Shown here one piece after another: positions 37,768 through 46,667 of a DNA stretch of 64,000 nucleotides. The notes beneath the pieces are model-generated. The model was not told where the DNA came from and did not search any database. It saw only the letters and a program-made list of their open reading frames with translations. Position 1 is the stretch's first letter. The number at the start of each line of letters is the position of its first letter. The stretch is from Methanococcoides sp. LMO-2 (GTDB taxonomy: Archaea; Halobacteriota; Methanosarcinia; Methanosarcinales; Methanosarcinaceae): NCBI RefSeq assembly GCF_038432375.1, contig NZ_JBCAUS010000002.1:870282-934281 (forward strand). The letters run 5' to 3'. Position numbers and translations under genes: made by a program.

Positions 37768-38573
37768 TCGCCTCCCTTGTTAGCAAGCAGTGTAAGTGGT
37801 CCTGCGATCATATGCATGTACTTGCTGAATGGGATATATGCGATACAGAAGAACAATGAGATCACAACGTGGAACAGTGCTGCAGGTGGTGCAAGATCAG
37901 ACTGCATTCCGAAGCCCCAGAAATTACCGTTCCTTAGACCATCAGCAACGAAACCTGTAATAACGATTATAGTAAGTCCGACAAGAAGTACGGAATCAAA
38001 AGCGATTGTACTTTCACGAGCCTTCTTAAGGAAAAGTCTCCTGAAAATTGCAACGATGATACCGAACAACAGAATGTAACTGAAAACATCGTTAGGGAAA
38101 CTGAGCATCTCTCTGAAAACCTCAGGCGAGATTATGTGAATTCCTACCATGTGGATGATTTCCACAACGAACATGGCAACTGACATGATACAAAGAGCGA
38201 TCCATCCACCAAAGATGGCGATATGCATGATCCATCTTCCAGGACTGCGCCTTAATGCACGTCTCTGAAGAAGAGCATCAAGAATAAGTGTTACAAAGAT
38301 ATTCTGACCATGTCCATGCCCTTTTGCACTCATTTGATAGGCTAACGCTTTAGGGAATGTGAAAATGCTTCCTTTTGGCTTAAGACTGTAGCCTTCGGAA
38401 CCCATGCCCCATTTTTTGAGATTGATATACATACCAAGCATGAAGATCGCTATTGATATGGTGGCCATAATCATAACCGCTGCAAATGTGATCTTCATAG
38501 ACTCAGTAAGCATCCCGAAACTGTTTGCGATTTCTGCAGTCTCAGAAAGTCCACTGAAATATTCCATACTCAT
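37764..38573 (-). CDS. hdrE: Heterodisulfide reductase subunit E, cytochrome b
   Basis: The 269-residue membrane protein has five hydrophobic segments and histidines in helices ([25 protein letters not shown]) that can bind two b haems. It passes electrons from methanophenazine to HdrD, coupled to proton movement. It precedes hdrD with overlapping stop and start codons. A TATA element, TATTTAAATA at 38673-38682, would give a leader of about 75 nt. Confidence 0.95.
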   Translation of the reverse strand: MSMEYFSGLSETAEIANSFGMLTESMKITFAAVMIMATISIAIFMLGMYINLKKWGMGSEGYSLKPKGSIFTFPKALAYQMSAKGHGHGQNIFVTLILDALLQRRALRRSPGRWIMHIAIFGGWIALCIMSVAMFVVEIIHMVGIHIISPEVFREMLSFPNDVFSYILLFGIIVAIFRRLFLKKARESTIAFDSVLLVGLTIIVITGFVADGLRNGNFWGFGMQSDLAPPAALFHVVISLFFCIAYIPFSKYMHMIAGPLTLLANKGGE

Positions 38574-38668
38574 AAATTATTCTCCTGATATTGCTACGAA
38601 TCAGTATTGATTACATCTTTCTAAAAATTATCATGATACCGAATACGGTTTGTGTATTGGTGGAATCT

Positions 38669-38684
38669 ATTGTATTTAAATATT
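38669..38684 (-). promoter_or_regulatory. TATA box of hdrED
   Basis: The minus strand reads GAAAATATTTAAATACAA. Its core TATTTAAATA (38673-38682) sits about 100 bases before the hdrE start, the only good TATA element in the gap. Confidence 0.55.
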
Positions 38685-38825
38685 TTCATTATCGATGATC
38701 CACCGGGAGGGAGAAATTAATTAAAAAACATTCTATAGAGATCCAATTCAAGGAGATCACAGAAAACATGAAAATCAATATAATAGGAGCTTAAACAAGA
38801 AAGTACAGGAAAAAGCATTAAAAAA

Positions 38826-39497
38826 TCATAAAACACCGATTTCTCTTTTGAAATTATCAAGACCCATATCATCAATAAGCCTGCCAAGACGATACCGTTT
38901 AGCATACCCTTTATAGGTGTCAACGATCTTCTCAACGAGATCAAGAACCTCACTTTCAGTCAGGCCTTCAGCGATAACATCCCCAAGCCTTGGCCTTATA
39001 CCTGCATTTCCCCCCACCATCAAAGTAAAACCTCTGGGAGTTCCCATTATGCCGATATCCTTTACTGCTGGTTCGGAACAGGAGTTCATACAACCACTGA
39101 CAGCTATCTTGAACTTTGATGGAAGCTCCATACCATGATATTTATTATCAATAATCAATCCAAGGGAAACAGCATCCTGTTGTGCCCTTTTACAGAAGCT
39201 CGTGCCTGGACAGACCTTTATACTGCGAATGCATTTGCCGATGGCTGCTGCCGGCTTCATACCAAGGTCCAGCCATGCATTGTCAATATCCTCTTCTTTT
39301 AAACCGACAATAGCAATACGTTGTGCGGATGTAAATTTAAGAGTATCAGCATCATACTTCCTGGCAACATCAACTATACACTGGAGTTCATCAGGAGTTA
39401 CAATGCCACCCGGAGTTTGTGGAACAATGGCATAGGTCTGCTTATCGCGCTGAAGTATAGCACATTTATCCAACAGATCCTTTGCCACCGATCCCAC
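38826..39497 (-). CDS. Small sirohaem sulfite/nitrite reductase-like protein
   Basis: The 223-residue protein has a ferredoxin-like nitrite/sulfite reductase domain (about 20-85) and the sirohaem-[4Fe-4S] binding pattern C-x5-C (CPGTSFC, about 96-102) followed by C-x3-C (CMNSC). It matches the low-molecular-weight single-domain enzymes of methanogens (assimilatory-type or Dsr-like proteins) that lack an extra ferredoxin domain. The physiological substrate is unproven: sulfite detoxification is likely. It follows the rubrerythrin gene by 21 bases. Confidence 0.9.
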   Translation of the reverse strand: MGSVAKDLLDKCAILQRDKQTYAIVPQTPGGIVTPDELQCIVDVARKYDADTLKFTSAQRIAIVGLKEEDIDNAWLDLGMKPAAAIGKCIRSIKVCPGTSFCKRAQQDAVSLGLIIDNKYHGMELPSKFKIAVSGCMNSCSEPAVKDIGIMGTPRGFTLMVGGNAGIRPRLGDVIAEGLTESEVLDLVEKIVDTYKGYAKRYRLGRLIDDMGLDNFKREIGVL

Positions 39498-39518
39498 ATC
39501 CGATCAATTATATTGGTT

Positions 39519-39902
39519 TTATTCAGTCTGCTTCAGCTTTTTGAGAAGACCTGCAAGACCTGCCTTGTGCCTTGCTTCATCAAGGGATGCTCTTGCGAAG
39601 AACAATGCTGCGGCTTCATTTCCTTCCTCACGTGCAATACTAGCAGCATCAGCCTTTTCCTGTTCAGCCATTGTCTCGCCCTCGAGCATCATCTCAATGT
39701 TCTCGATGGTAGTGCCTTTGATAACACCAAGGATCTCAGCGACTTCTGTAGCATGCCATGCTTCATCCATTGCGATCTGTCGGAAATAGAGAGCAGCATC
39801 AAAATGCCCTTCACGCTCGGCCAGCTTTGACATTGCAAGGTACCATCCGACTTCAGTTGTCTCACCCTTAAAAGTAGCTTTCAAAATATCTTCTAAACTC
39901 AT
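39519..39902 (-). CDS. Rubrerythrin-like diiron protein without rubredoxin domain
   Basis: The 127-residue protein is a four-helix ferritin-like domain with two repeated diiron half-sites: GETTEVGWYLAMSKLAEREG and ARREGN-like EEGNEAAALFFARASLDEARH, plus MDEAWHATEV. Members reduce peroxide. The rubredoxin C-terminal domain is absent. The ATG at 39902 follows a GGAGGTAAAGAA site; the upstream frame to 39923 is not required. It is followed by the sirohaem reductase, suggesting a shared oxidative or sulfite stress role. Confidence 0.9.
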   Translation of the reverse strand: MSLEDILKATFKGETTEVGWYLAMSKLAEREGHFDAALYFRQIAMDEAWHATEVAEILGVIKGTTIENIEMMLEGETMAEQEKADAASIAREEGNEAAALFFARASLDEARHKAGLAGLLKKLKQTE

Positions 39903-40084
39903 TTCTTTACCTCCTCGATACAAATTGTAATAACTATATTATCAGGATTCTTGATAACGTTTATGGAATACTGACGTATGCTGTGATATAATAGCAGTTC
40001 TGCATATAATCTCCAAATAGCAGGACATATAAAAGACACATGATTGCGCAAGATATACATGCATTAATGATATTGAAGAAGAGG

Positions 40085-40780
40085 ATGACTTTTAATTTGA
40101 GGATCGTTCTGGTGGAACCATTGTACCAGGGTAATGTCGGCTCAGTAGCAAGAGCTATGAAAAACTTTGGGTTCAGTGACCTTGTATTGGTCAACCCTTG
40201 CAAGTTGGAAAATGAAGCGCGTGCACTGGCATCACATGCATGGGATGTACTTGAGAAAGCAAACGTTGTAACCAGCATCGAAGAAGCTATCGAAGGGGCC
40301 GATGTAGTGGTCGCAACTACCGGCATAACTGGACTGAAAATGGATGAACATATACGTATGCCGCCGTACACTCCACACGAACTCAAGGAAAAGTTCAACG
40401 AAACAAGCGGAACTGTTGCCGTCCTCTTTGGCAGGGAAGATAACGGATTCACGAACGAGGAACTAAGGATGAGCGACATGATAGTCAGCATCCCTACCTC
40501 CGAGATCTATCCGATAATGAACCTTTCACATGCTACGACAATAATATTATACGAACTAAGTCAGATAGAAGCTGGAGAGCAGCAACTTGCAGATGGTTTT
40601 GATCTCAGGCTTCTTCACGAGCACATAGGAGAACTTCTGGACGATATCCAGTACCCGGAGCATAAAAAAGAAAAAACACATCTTATGTTCAAAAGGATCT
40701 TCGGAAGGGCACAGCTCATGCCAAGGGAAGTACAGACATTAAGGGGCTTTTTTGGAAGGATACAGCAACTGATCAAGTGA
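40085..40780 (+). CDS. trmJ: tRNA 2'-O-methyltransferase TrmJ (SPOUT family)
   Basis: The protein has about 231 residues with SPOUT/TrmH motifs: IVLVEPLYQGNVGSVARAMKNFG (about 6-28 in part), VLFGREDNGFTNEE in the middle and the knot segment IPTSEIYPIMNLSHA. It methylates the ribose of tRNA position 32. The frame is open from 40040, but a TATA element at 40024-40033 puts transcription start near 40055, so the ATG at 40085 or 40067 is the true start. Confidence 0.88.
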   Translation: MTFNLRIVLVEPLYQGNVGSVARAMKNFGFSDLVLVNPCKLENEARALASHAWDVLEKANVVTSIEEAIEGADVVVATTGITGLKMDEHIRMPPYTPHELKEKFNETSGTVAVLFGREDNGFTNEELRMSDMIVSIPTSEIYPIMNLSHATTIILYELSQIEAGEQQLADGFDLRLLHEHIGELLDDIQYPEHKKEKTHLMFKRIFGRAQLMPREVQTLRGFFGRIQQLIK

Positions 40781-40890
40781 AAGTACCTCCTTACATATCC
40801 AATGATGATTATATCGGCTCGAAATATTGATATGTATTATGATGTTTTTAACTGCGATACATATAATAATCATTCTAAAAAAGGACAAAT

Positions 40891-42990
40891 GTGGATCAGA
40901 TGAGTGAAATTAAATGGGATGAAAAATTCAGGGATTTCCTGAAGAGATACTATTGGGATGATATTCTTCTGCTGGCCAACGAATATCCCGAAATGCGAAG
41001 CATTGTGGTCGATTTCCCGGACCTTGAACAATTCGATTCAGATCTTGCACATGAACTGCTTGAGCACCCTGATGACGTTATCCCCTATGCTGAGCAAGCA
41101 CTTCGTGAGATCGACATCCCTATCGAAAAAGATCTCGATGATGCACACGTCCAGTTTATAAATATCCCAAACCGCATTGGCATAAGGGATCTGCGTAGCA
41201 AGCATTTGTTAAAATTCATATCCATCGAAGGTATGATACGCAAAGCTACAGAGGTCAGGCCAAAAGTTACGAATGCAGCATTCATGTGCATGCGATGTGA
41301 AAACACAAGCTATGAACCACAGGACGGTCCTAAGTTCGTAGAACCAAATGAATGTGAGAATGAATCTTGTGGTAAGAAGGGACCTTTCAAATTACTTATC
41401 GACCAGTCCACCTTCGTGGATGCACAGAAGCTCCAGGTACAGGAATCACCGGAGAACCTAAAGGGAGGTTCACAACCGCAAAGCCTCGACGTTGATGCAG
41501 AGGATGACCTTGCAGGTATTGTGAAGCCAGGTGACCGTCTTGTAATAAATGGAATACTTCGCTCACACCAAAGGACCTTAAGGGAAGGTAAATCCACATT
41601 TTATGACCTTGTCCTTCATGCTAACTCCCTTGAATATGTAGACCAGGAATTCGATGAGCTTGACATAACACCGGAAGATGAAGAAACAATACTTGACATG
41701 AGCAAAGACCCGAACATCTACAACAATATAATCGGATCCATCGCACCATCTATCTACGGCTATGAGGACATAAAGGAAGCACTCAGCCTTCAGCTGTTCT
41801 CAGCAGTTCCTAAAATGCTCCCAGACGGATCCCGTGTCAGGGGTGACATACACATCCTCCTGGTTGGTGACCCCGGTATCGCAAAAAGTCAGTTGCTCCG
41901 TTACATGGTGAAGATCTCACCCAGAGGAGTGTTCGCATCCGGTAAAAGCGCATCATCCAGTGGTCTGACAGCCGCAGCGGTCAAGGATGACCTTGGCGAC
42001 GGACGCTGGACACTGGAAGCCGGTGCACTTGTGATGGCAGATATGGGTCTGGCATCAGTGGATGAAATGGACAAAATGAGCAAGGAAGATAAGAGCGCAC
42101 TGCACGAAGCAATGGAGCAGCAGACCATCAGTGTCGCAAAAGCAGGTATCCTTGCAACCCTTAAATCAAGATGTGCACTCCTTGGTGCTGCCAATCCAAA
42201 ATATGGAAGATTCGATAAGTATGAAGGACTTGCCGAACAGATCAACATGCCACCTGCGCTGATTTCCAGGTTCGACCTTATATTCATACTTCTTGATGTG
42301 CCTGACCGCACGAAGGATAGTAACATCGCAAACCACATCCTGAAATCCCATTACGCAGGAGAACTTTCAGAACAAAGGCAAAAGCTCCCCACATCAACGG
42401 TATCGAAGGAAGATGTGGAATCACACATGGAGGTCATACTTCCTACTATCGACAATGACCTGATGAGAAAATATGTGGCCTATGCACGAAGGAAAGTATT
42501 CCCGATAATGGAAGATGAGGCCCGTGAGCATATTATTAATTATTACCTCGACCTTAGACGGCAGGGAGAAGGAAAGGATGCACCTGTTCCTGTCACTGCA
42601 AGGCAACTGGAAGCCCTTGTAAGGCTTGCCGAAGCAAGTGCTCGCATACGTTTAAGTAATGTAGTTACATTGGATGATGCAAAGCGTACCACAAGAATAT
42701 CCATGGCATGTATGAGACAGGTGGGAGTTGACCCGGACACAGGTGCATTAGATGTAGATGTGATCGCATCCGGAACGAGCAAGAGCCAGAGGGATAAAAT
42801 ACATCTTGTCAAAGACATCATTGCACGTGTCAGTGAAAGGCACGCAGGTTCCAAGGCACCTCTTGAAGAGGTCTATGCAGAAGCTGAGAGTGAAAATATA
42901 GAAAGGGACCGTGTAGAAGAGCTTATCACAAAAATGAAAAGACAGGGAGACCTGCTTTCGCCTGATAACAAGCACATAAAAATAGTATAA
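40891..42990 (+). CDS. mcm: Replicative DNA helicase MCM
   Basis: The 699-residue protein unwinds DNA at the replication fork. It has an N-terminal domain with a zinc site (CMRCEN...CENESCGKKG, about 130-165), an MCM AAA+ domain with Walker A GDPGIAKSQ (about 326-334), Walker B DEMDKM and an arginine finger segment SRFDLIF, and a C-terminal winged helix. There is no intein. GTG at 40891 follows AAGGA; ATG at 40900 is also possible. It is the only MCM in the window. Confidence 0.96.
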   Translation: MDQMSEIKWDEKFRDFLKRYYWDDILLLANEYPEMRSIVVDFPDLEQFDSDLAHELLEHPDDVIPYAEQALREIDIPIEKDLDDAHVQFINIPNRIGIRDLRSKHLLKFISIEGMIRKATEVRPKVTNAAFMCMRCENTSYEPQDGPKFVEPNECENESCGKKGPFKLLIDQSTFVDAQKLQVQESPENLKGGSQPQSLDVDAEDDLAGIVKPGDRLVINGILRSHQRTLREGKSTFYDLVLHANSLEYVDQEFDELDITPEDEETILDMSKDPNIYNNIIGSIAPSIYGYEDIKEALSLQLFSAVPKMLPDGSRVRGDIHILLVGDPGIAKSQLLRYMVKISPRGVFASGKSASSSGLTAAAVKDDLGDGRWTLEAGALVMADMGLASVDEMDKMSKEDKSALHEAMEQQTISVAKAGILATLKSRCALLGAANPKYGRFDKYEGLAEQINMPPALISRFDLIFILLDVPDRTKDSNIANHILKSHYAGELSEQRQKLPTSTVSKEDVESHMEVILPTIDNDLMRKYVAYARRKVFPIMEDEAREHIINYYLDLRRQGEGKDAPVPVTARQLEALVRLAEASARIRLSNVVTLDDAKRTTRISMACMRQVGVDPDTGALDVDVIASGTSKSQRDKIHLVKDIIARVSERHAGSKAPLEEVYAEAESENIERDRVEELITKMKRQGDLLSPDNKHIKIV

Positions 42991-43000
42991 AAGTGAACAT

Positions 43001-43291
43001 ATGTACCTGAAAATACACAAATCCGGAAATCAGATGATCGTTGCGGTCTGTGACAGGGAACTGATAGGTAAAAAACTTAAAAAGGGCGAATTGGTTGTCG
43101 AAATAACCGAATCATTCTACAAAGGTGAAATTGCACCTGAAGAAAAGATAATTGAAGCCATTGCAAATGCTACAACATCAAACATATTTGGCAAGCGTGC
43201 AGTACAATGTGCTGTCGATGCAGGCCTGATAGATCCCGGATGCATAATATATATCGAAGGGATCCCGCATGCCCAGCTATACAGATTATAA
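43001..43291 (+). CDS. DUF424 family protein
   Basis: The 96-residue protein is the archaeal DUF424 family, with IHKSGNQMIVAVCDRELIGK near the start and NIFGKRAVQCAVDAGLI in the second half. The function is unknown. It starts 10 bases after mcm and ends before a 71-base AT-rich gap, so it is probably cotranscribed with mcm. The link suggests a role in information processing but nothing direct supports it. Confidence 0.9.
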   Translation: MYLKIHKSGNQMIVAVCDRELIGKKLKKGELVVEITESFYKGEIAPEEKIIEAIANATTSNIFGKRAVQCAVDAGLIDPGCIIYIEGIPHAQLYRL

Positions 43292-43362
43292 TTTCACATT
43301 AATTTCATATTATAATTATAGATTACACAACATCAAAATTCTGACATAAATTTGGTGGAACT

Positions 43363-44025
43363 ATGAGTGAGAGTACACAAAGTAATGAAATTTCCATTCT
43401 TGACAGGAATGAACTGGTCAGGAATGTGATCACAAAGCATAAACGCCTTCTGGAAGAATACAACCGCGAGTTCAGCGGTCTCGAAGAGAAAGTGAAGGCA
43501 CTGAAAGAACAGGTCGACTCCTCAAAGAAGGATAAGGAAGATGTTTTAAGCCGCATCGAACTGCTAAAAGAAAAGCGCCAGCAGTTGTACCATCAGGCAG
43601 AGAACACCCTCGAAGAGATGTTTGACGAGATCGATGAAAAGTTGCTTGATAACAAATTGATGCATGGCGTAAAAGATGACATCACCAAAGTAAAGCGTGC
43701 TTTTGATATCGATGAAGAAAAGAAGATCGTTGAAGAGCTTCTTAATAAACTGAATGGCATGGGAACCCAGGAAGATATCCAGAAAGCAGTTCAGCAAATC
43801 AGGACAAGGGTAAATGAAGCCATTACCTCAAGTACTGAGCTTGCAGGCATCAGCGGCACTGAAAATAACTTTGAGAGCGCCTTCCAGAAAGCAAGAGAAG
43901 AGCTCAAGGAACTCACACCTCGCCATGGCTGGCTTGAGAACAGAATAAAGAGCCATAATGAAGCCCTTCAGTACTGGGAAAAGCTTCCCTCCAGCGAAGA
44001 GAAGACACAGGAGGCAGACGCATGA
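43363..44025 (+). CDS. Coiled-coil protein, first of a pair
   Basis: The 220-residue protein is nearly all charged coiled coil, with heptads from about 15 to 120, a less charged middle (about 120-170) and a C-terminal helix. It lacks cysteine pairs and any enzymatic motif. Similar archaeal proteins occur beside the next gene's family. Start follows a GGTGGAA site. It overlaps the next gene by 4 bases (ATGA), so the two products are made together and may form a heteromeric coil. Confidence 0.75.
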   Translation: MSESTQSNEISILDRNELVRNVITKHKRLLEEYNREFSGLEEKVKALKEQVDSSKKDKEDVLSRIELLKEKRQQLYHQAENTLEEMFDEIDEKLLDNKLMHGVKDDITKVKRAFDIDEEKKIVEELLNKLNGMGTQEDIQKAVQQIRTRVNEAITSSTELAGISGTENNFESAFQKAREELKELTPRHGWLENRIKSHNEALQYWEKLPSSEEKTQEADA

Positions 44026-44948
44026 GCGAACTAAAGGACCCGGCAACGATGAGCGAGAAAGATCTCAAGAATGTGGTCAATGATTACAGGACAAAGATCT
44101 CACAGAACGAACGTACCCTTAAAGGCGTCTTCAGGGAACTTAAGCTCCACCGAACAAACATCGATGAGCTTAAGGAAAAAAGGGACAAACTTAATGCACA
44201 GGTAAAGGAACTTGCAACAAAAGCACGTGAAGAGAAGAAACTGCGTGATGAGGTCAACGGAAAGATCTCTGAGATCAAAGCTTCAAATGAAAAAGTACGT
44301 GGCGAGAAGGACAAGATCACAGGCAGTATTTCCGAGCTCAAAGCAAAACGTGATGAGTACAACAAGCTTTCCAGAGGAAGTGTGGATTCCCTCACAAAGG
44401 CATATGCAGCAGAACTGGATAAATTCCTTAACGCTGATATCCCATTAAAACATGAGATCGACATCTTCTCAAGACTGACAGACCTACAACAGAGAATCGA
44501 CTCTGCCAGCACTGCAGATGATATTCACAAGAAGATAGTAGAGACTTACAAACAGTCTGAATCAATCTACAAGGCAGATGGCACACCTGGCGGGAACATC
44601 AAGGAACTTGCAGAAGAATCACAGAAACATCATCTTGCAATGCTTGAGAGCTATAAGAAGGTAGATGAGCTTCGAAAAGAAGCTGATATGTACCATTCCC
44701 AGATCAAGGAAACATACGACGTAGTGTCCCCAATAAGGGAAAAGATCGACCCTTTAAAGGCAAAGATCTCACAGCTCAGGGATGAACTCAGTGTCTATCT
44801 TGACAAGCTCAACGATATCCAGCTTGTAAAGGATGAGAAGAAGATAGATGAACAGCACAGTGTAGCAAAAGAGAAGTTCGAGAAGACTGGAAAGATGAGT
44901 CTTCAGGACCTCAAATTGCTTATGGAAAAGGGAGATCTTAAGTTCTGA
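44022..44948 (+). CDS. Archaeal coiled-coil protein, COG1340-like
   Basis: The 308-residue protein has coiled coils over about 10-130 and 190-290 with a short hydrophobic break at 125-165 (ADIPLKHEIDIF). It matches the conserved archaeal coiled-coil family COG1340. No enzymatic motif. A structural or chromosome-associated role is possible, since the pair follows mcm, but this is only inferred from position. The stop codon is in the loop of a perfect hairpin. Confidence 0.78.
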   Translation: MSELKDPATMSEKDLKNVVNDYRTKISQNERTLKGVFRELKLHRTNIDELKEKRDKLNAQVKELATKAREEKKLRDEVNGKISEIKASNEKVRGEKDKITGSISELKAKRDEYNKLSRGSVDSLTKAYAAELDKFLNADIPLKHEIDIFSRLTDLQQRIDSASTADDIHKKIVETYKQSESIYKADGTPGGNIKELAEESQKHHLAMLESYKKVDELRKEADMYHSQIKETYDVVSPIREKIDPLKAKISQLRDELSVYLDKLNDIQLVKDEKKIDEQHSVAKEKFEKTGKMSLQDLKLLMEKGDLKF

Positions 44949-44957
44949 ACTTAAGAT
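44935..44957 (+). terminator. Perfect 10-bp hairpin over the coiled-coil gene stop codon
   Basis: ATCTTAAGTT/AACTTAAGAT with loop CTG; the TGA stop (44946-44948) spans the loop and closing pair. The plus strand then reads TTTTCTAACTTTTTTT, so it is a good terminator. Confidence 0.7.
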
Positions 44958-45074
44958 TTTCTAACTTTTTTTAAATTGATCTATTAATTTCGTTAATTTA
45001 TATTTAGACCTTATTTCATTTTTCAGACAATTTCACCTAAATCTTGCTATTTATTGCCCTGCCTGAAATCATCC

Positions 45075-45638
45075 TCACTTATTAATAAAAAAGCGACTGC
45101 AGATAAAGATCGATGTCAACGACAATAATGACATCAAAATTCCAAAACCCGGAATATTCTCATCAGGAGTAACATCCGGAATAGATGGGACATCTGATTC
45201 ATTTGAAGAGTTATCGGACTCATCAGGTAGTGGAGCCGGGAGAGCAATATCACGATACTGATAAACTGGCCTGAAGGTCACCAGCTCAGCATCCGAGCCA
45301 TAATAAATAGTATCAACTGTCATATTGAATATCTCATTGGAATCACGAGAATATACAAAGACATCACCTTCCTGAAGGATTACATCCTTTAGAAGAGCAC
45401 CATCGAGTGAAAGTTCTACCCATGCACCCCCATCTTCATTTACATCCTTGACGACAAAAACATACCCCTGACTAAACTCCCAGGAATCGCCGGATTCTAT
45501 AAAGATACCGGTTCCATCTAACAATACCTCAGGCCTTATCTGGGCACCTGAAGTCGGCATTACAAGAAATGAAATTAAAATGAAAAACAGGATCAATGAC
45601 CTGTAATTTCTACCAGTGGTCAAATCAAACACCATCAT
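45075..45638 (-). CDS. Secreted S-layer-type domain protein with PGF-CTERM-like anchor
   Basis: The 187-residue protein has a signal peptide (about 12-33), one half S-layer family domain (DUF1608-like; block with SGDSWEFSQGYVFVVKDVN and GDVFVYSR), a proline/serine/asparagine linker (about 135-160) and C-terminal IPGFG followed by a membrane helix and NK, as in archaeosortase-processed PGF-CTERM proteins. It is probably displayed on the cell surface. It overlaps the birA stop codon by 4 bases. Confidence 0.82.
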   Translation of the reverse strand: MMVFDLTTGRNYRSLILFFILISFLVMPTSGAQIRPEVLLDGTGIFIESGDSWEFSQGYVFVVKDVNEDGGAWVELSLDGALLKDVILQEGDVFVYSRDSNEIFNMTVDTIYYGSDAELVTFRPVYQYRDIALPAPLPDESDNSSNESDVPSIPDVTPDENIPGFGILMSLLSLTSIFICSRFFINK

Positions 45639-46600
45639 TTATAGATACATCGACCTGCAATAACTTCATGTACACCTTCATCATTTTCAACTATCAGAGC
45701 ACCATCGGCATTAATTCCTGTAGCTTTTCCTGAGATGATCTTGTGAGGTGTTATAACGTCAACCTGCCTACCTATAGTATTGGACAAAGACATCCAATCT
45801 TCCAGGATCTTAGTGGAGCCATCCACTTTGAAACGCAGGTATTCTGTTTCAAGGGACCTTAGCAAAGCCTGAACGAACTCCGCCCTGTTTATGCATTCCC
45901 CTTTAATGGAACTCAGGCTCATAGAACCCTCCCTCAATTCTTCCGGAAGCTCTTCAACAGGGATATTGGCATTGATCCCAATTCCGATAACCACAAAACC
46001 AATATGGTCTGCCTCGGCATCCATTTCCGTCAGGATACCACATATCTTCTTTTTACCAATGACAACATCGTTTGGCCATTTTATAGATGCATCAACACCA
46101 AATTGTCTCATGGTATTGGCAACAGCAACCCCTGCCATAAGAGTAAGTCGCGGTGCATGAGCAGGGAGAATAGACGGTTTAAGGATAACAGAAAGCCATA
46201 TACCCCCCTTTGGAGAGATCCACGGATCTCCTTTGCGACCACGTCCGTTTTCCTGCACTTCAGCAACAACAATGGTGCCTTCTTCAGCCTTAAGACCCAT
46301 TTTCTTTGCCATATCATTGGTGGAATCAACTGTCTCAAAATAGTGGATATCTTTCCCAATAATAGAAGTATCAAGTCCAATGCTTATCTCGGCCGGATAG
46401 AGCTTATCAGGAGTGGAAACAAGAACATAACCTGCCCCGGGAGATGATTCAATTACGTAACCATCCTCTTCCAGGGCTTTTATGTATTTCCACACCATTG
46501 TACGGGATATACCCAGTTTCTCACCCAGATCTTCCCCGGAGATGGGTGCATCCCCTGCTTCTTTCAAAGCTCTTATAATATCCATTTTCCTGTCAGCCAA
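45635..46600 (-). CDS. birA: Biotin protein ligase BirA with DNA-binding domain
   Basis: The protein of about 321 residues attaches biotin to the carboxyltransferase subunit PycB. An N-terminal winged helix (GEDLGEKLGISRTMVWKYI, about 20-40) suggests biotin-dependent repression. The ligase domain has the biotinyl-adenylate loop ENGRGRKGDPW, KWPNDV and a C-terminal SH3-like part. The TTG at 46600 is preferred since GGGGGT lies 7-8 bases upstream; ATG at 46585 is the alternative. It follows pycA by 51 bases; TTTTATAAT on the minus strand near 46630 may give it its own promoter. Confidence 0.93.
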   Translation of the reverse strand: MADRKMDIIRALKEAGDAPISGEDLGEKLGISRTMVWKYIKALEEDGYVIESSPGAGYVLVSTPDKLYPAEISIGLDTSIIGKDIHYFETVDSTNDMAKKMGLKAEEGTIVVAEVQENGRGRKGDPWISPKGGIWLSVILKPSILPAHAPRLTLMAGVAVANTMRQFGVDASIKWPNDVVIGKKKICGILTEMDAEADHIGFVVIGIGINANIPVEELPEELREGSMSLSSIKGECINRAEFVQALLRSLETEYLRFKVDGSTKILEDWMSLSNTIGRQVDVITPHKIISGKATGINADGALIVENDEGVHEVIAGRCIYK

Positions 46601-46641
46601 GATAAAGACCCCCACATCATATCTAATTATAAAAGAAAATG

Positions 46642-46667
46642 TCAACAGACCTTATTTAGTCTGTTGA
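46642..46667 (-). terminator. Perfect 9-bp hairpin enclosing the pycA stop codon
   Basis: TCAACAGAC/GTCTGTTGA with an eight-base loop; the TAA that ends the full pycA frame (46652-46654) is in the loop. The minus strand continues CATTTTCTTTTATAATT. This supports 46652, not the amber codon at 46910, as the true gene end. Confidence 0.6.

Noticed and set aside
38717-38953. 78-codon minus-strand frame overlapping the end of the sirohaem reductase
   Set aside because: It overlaps a supported gene in another frame and resembles no family.
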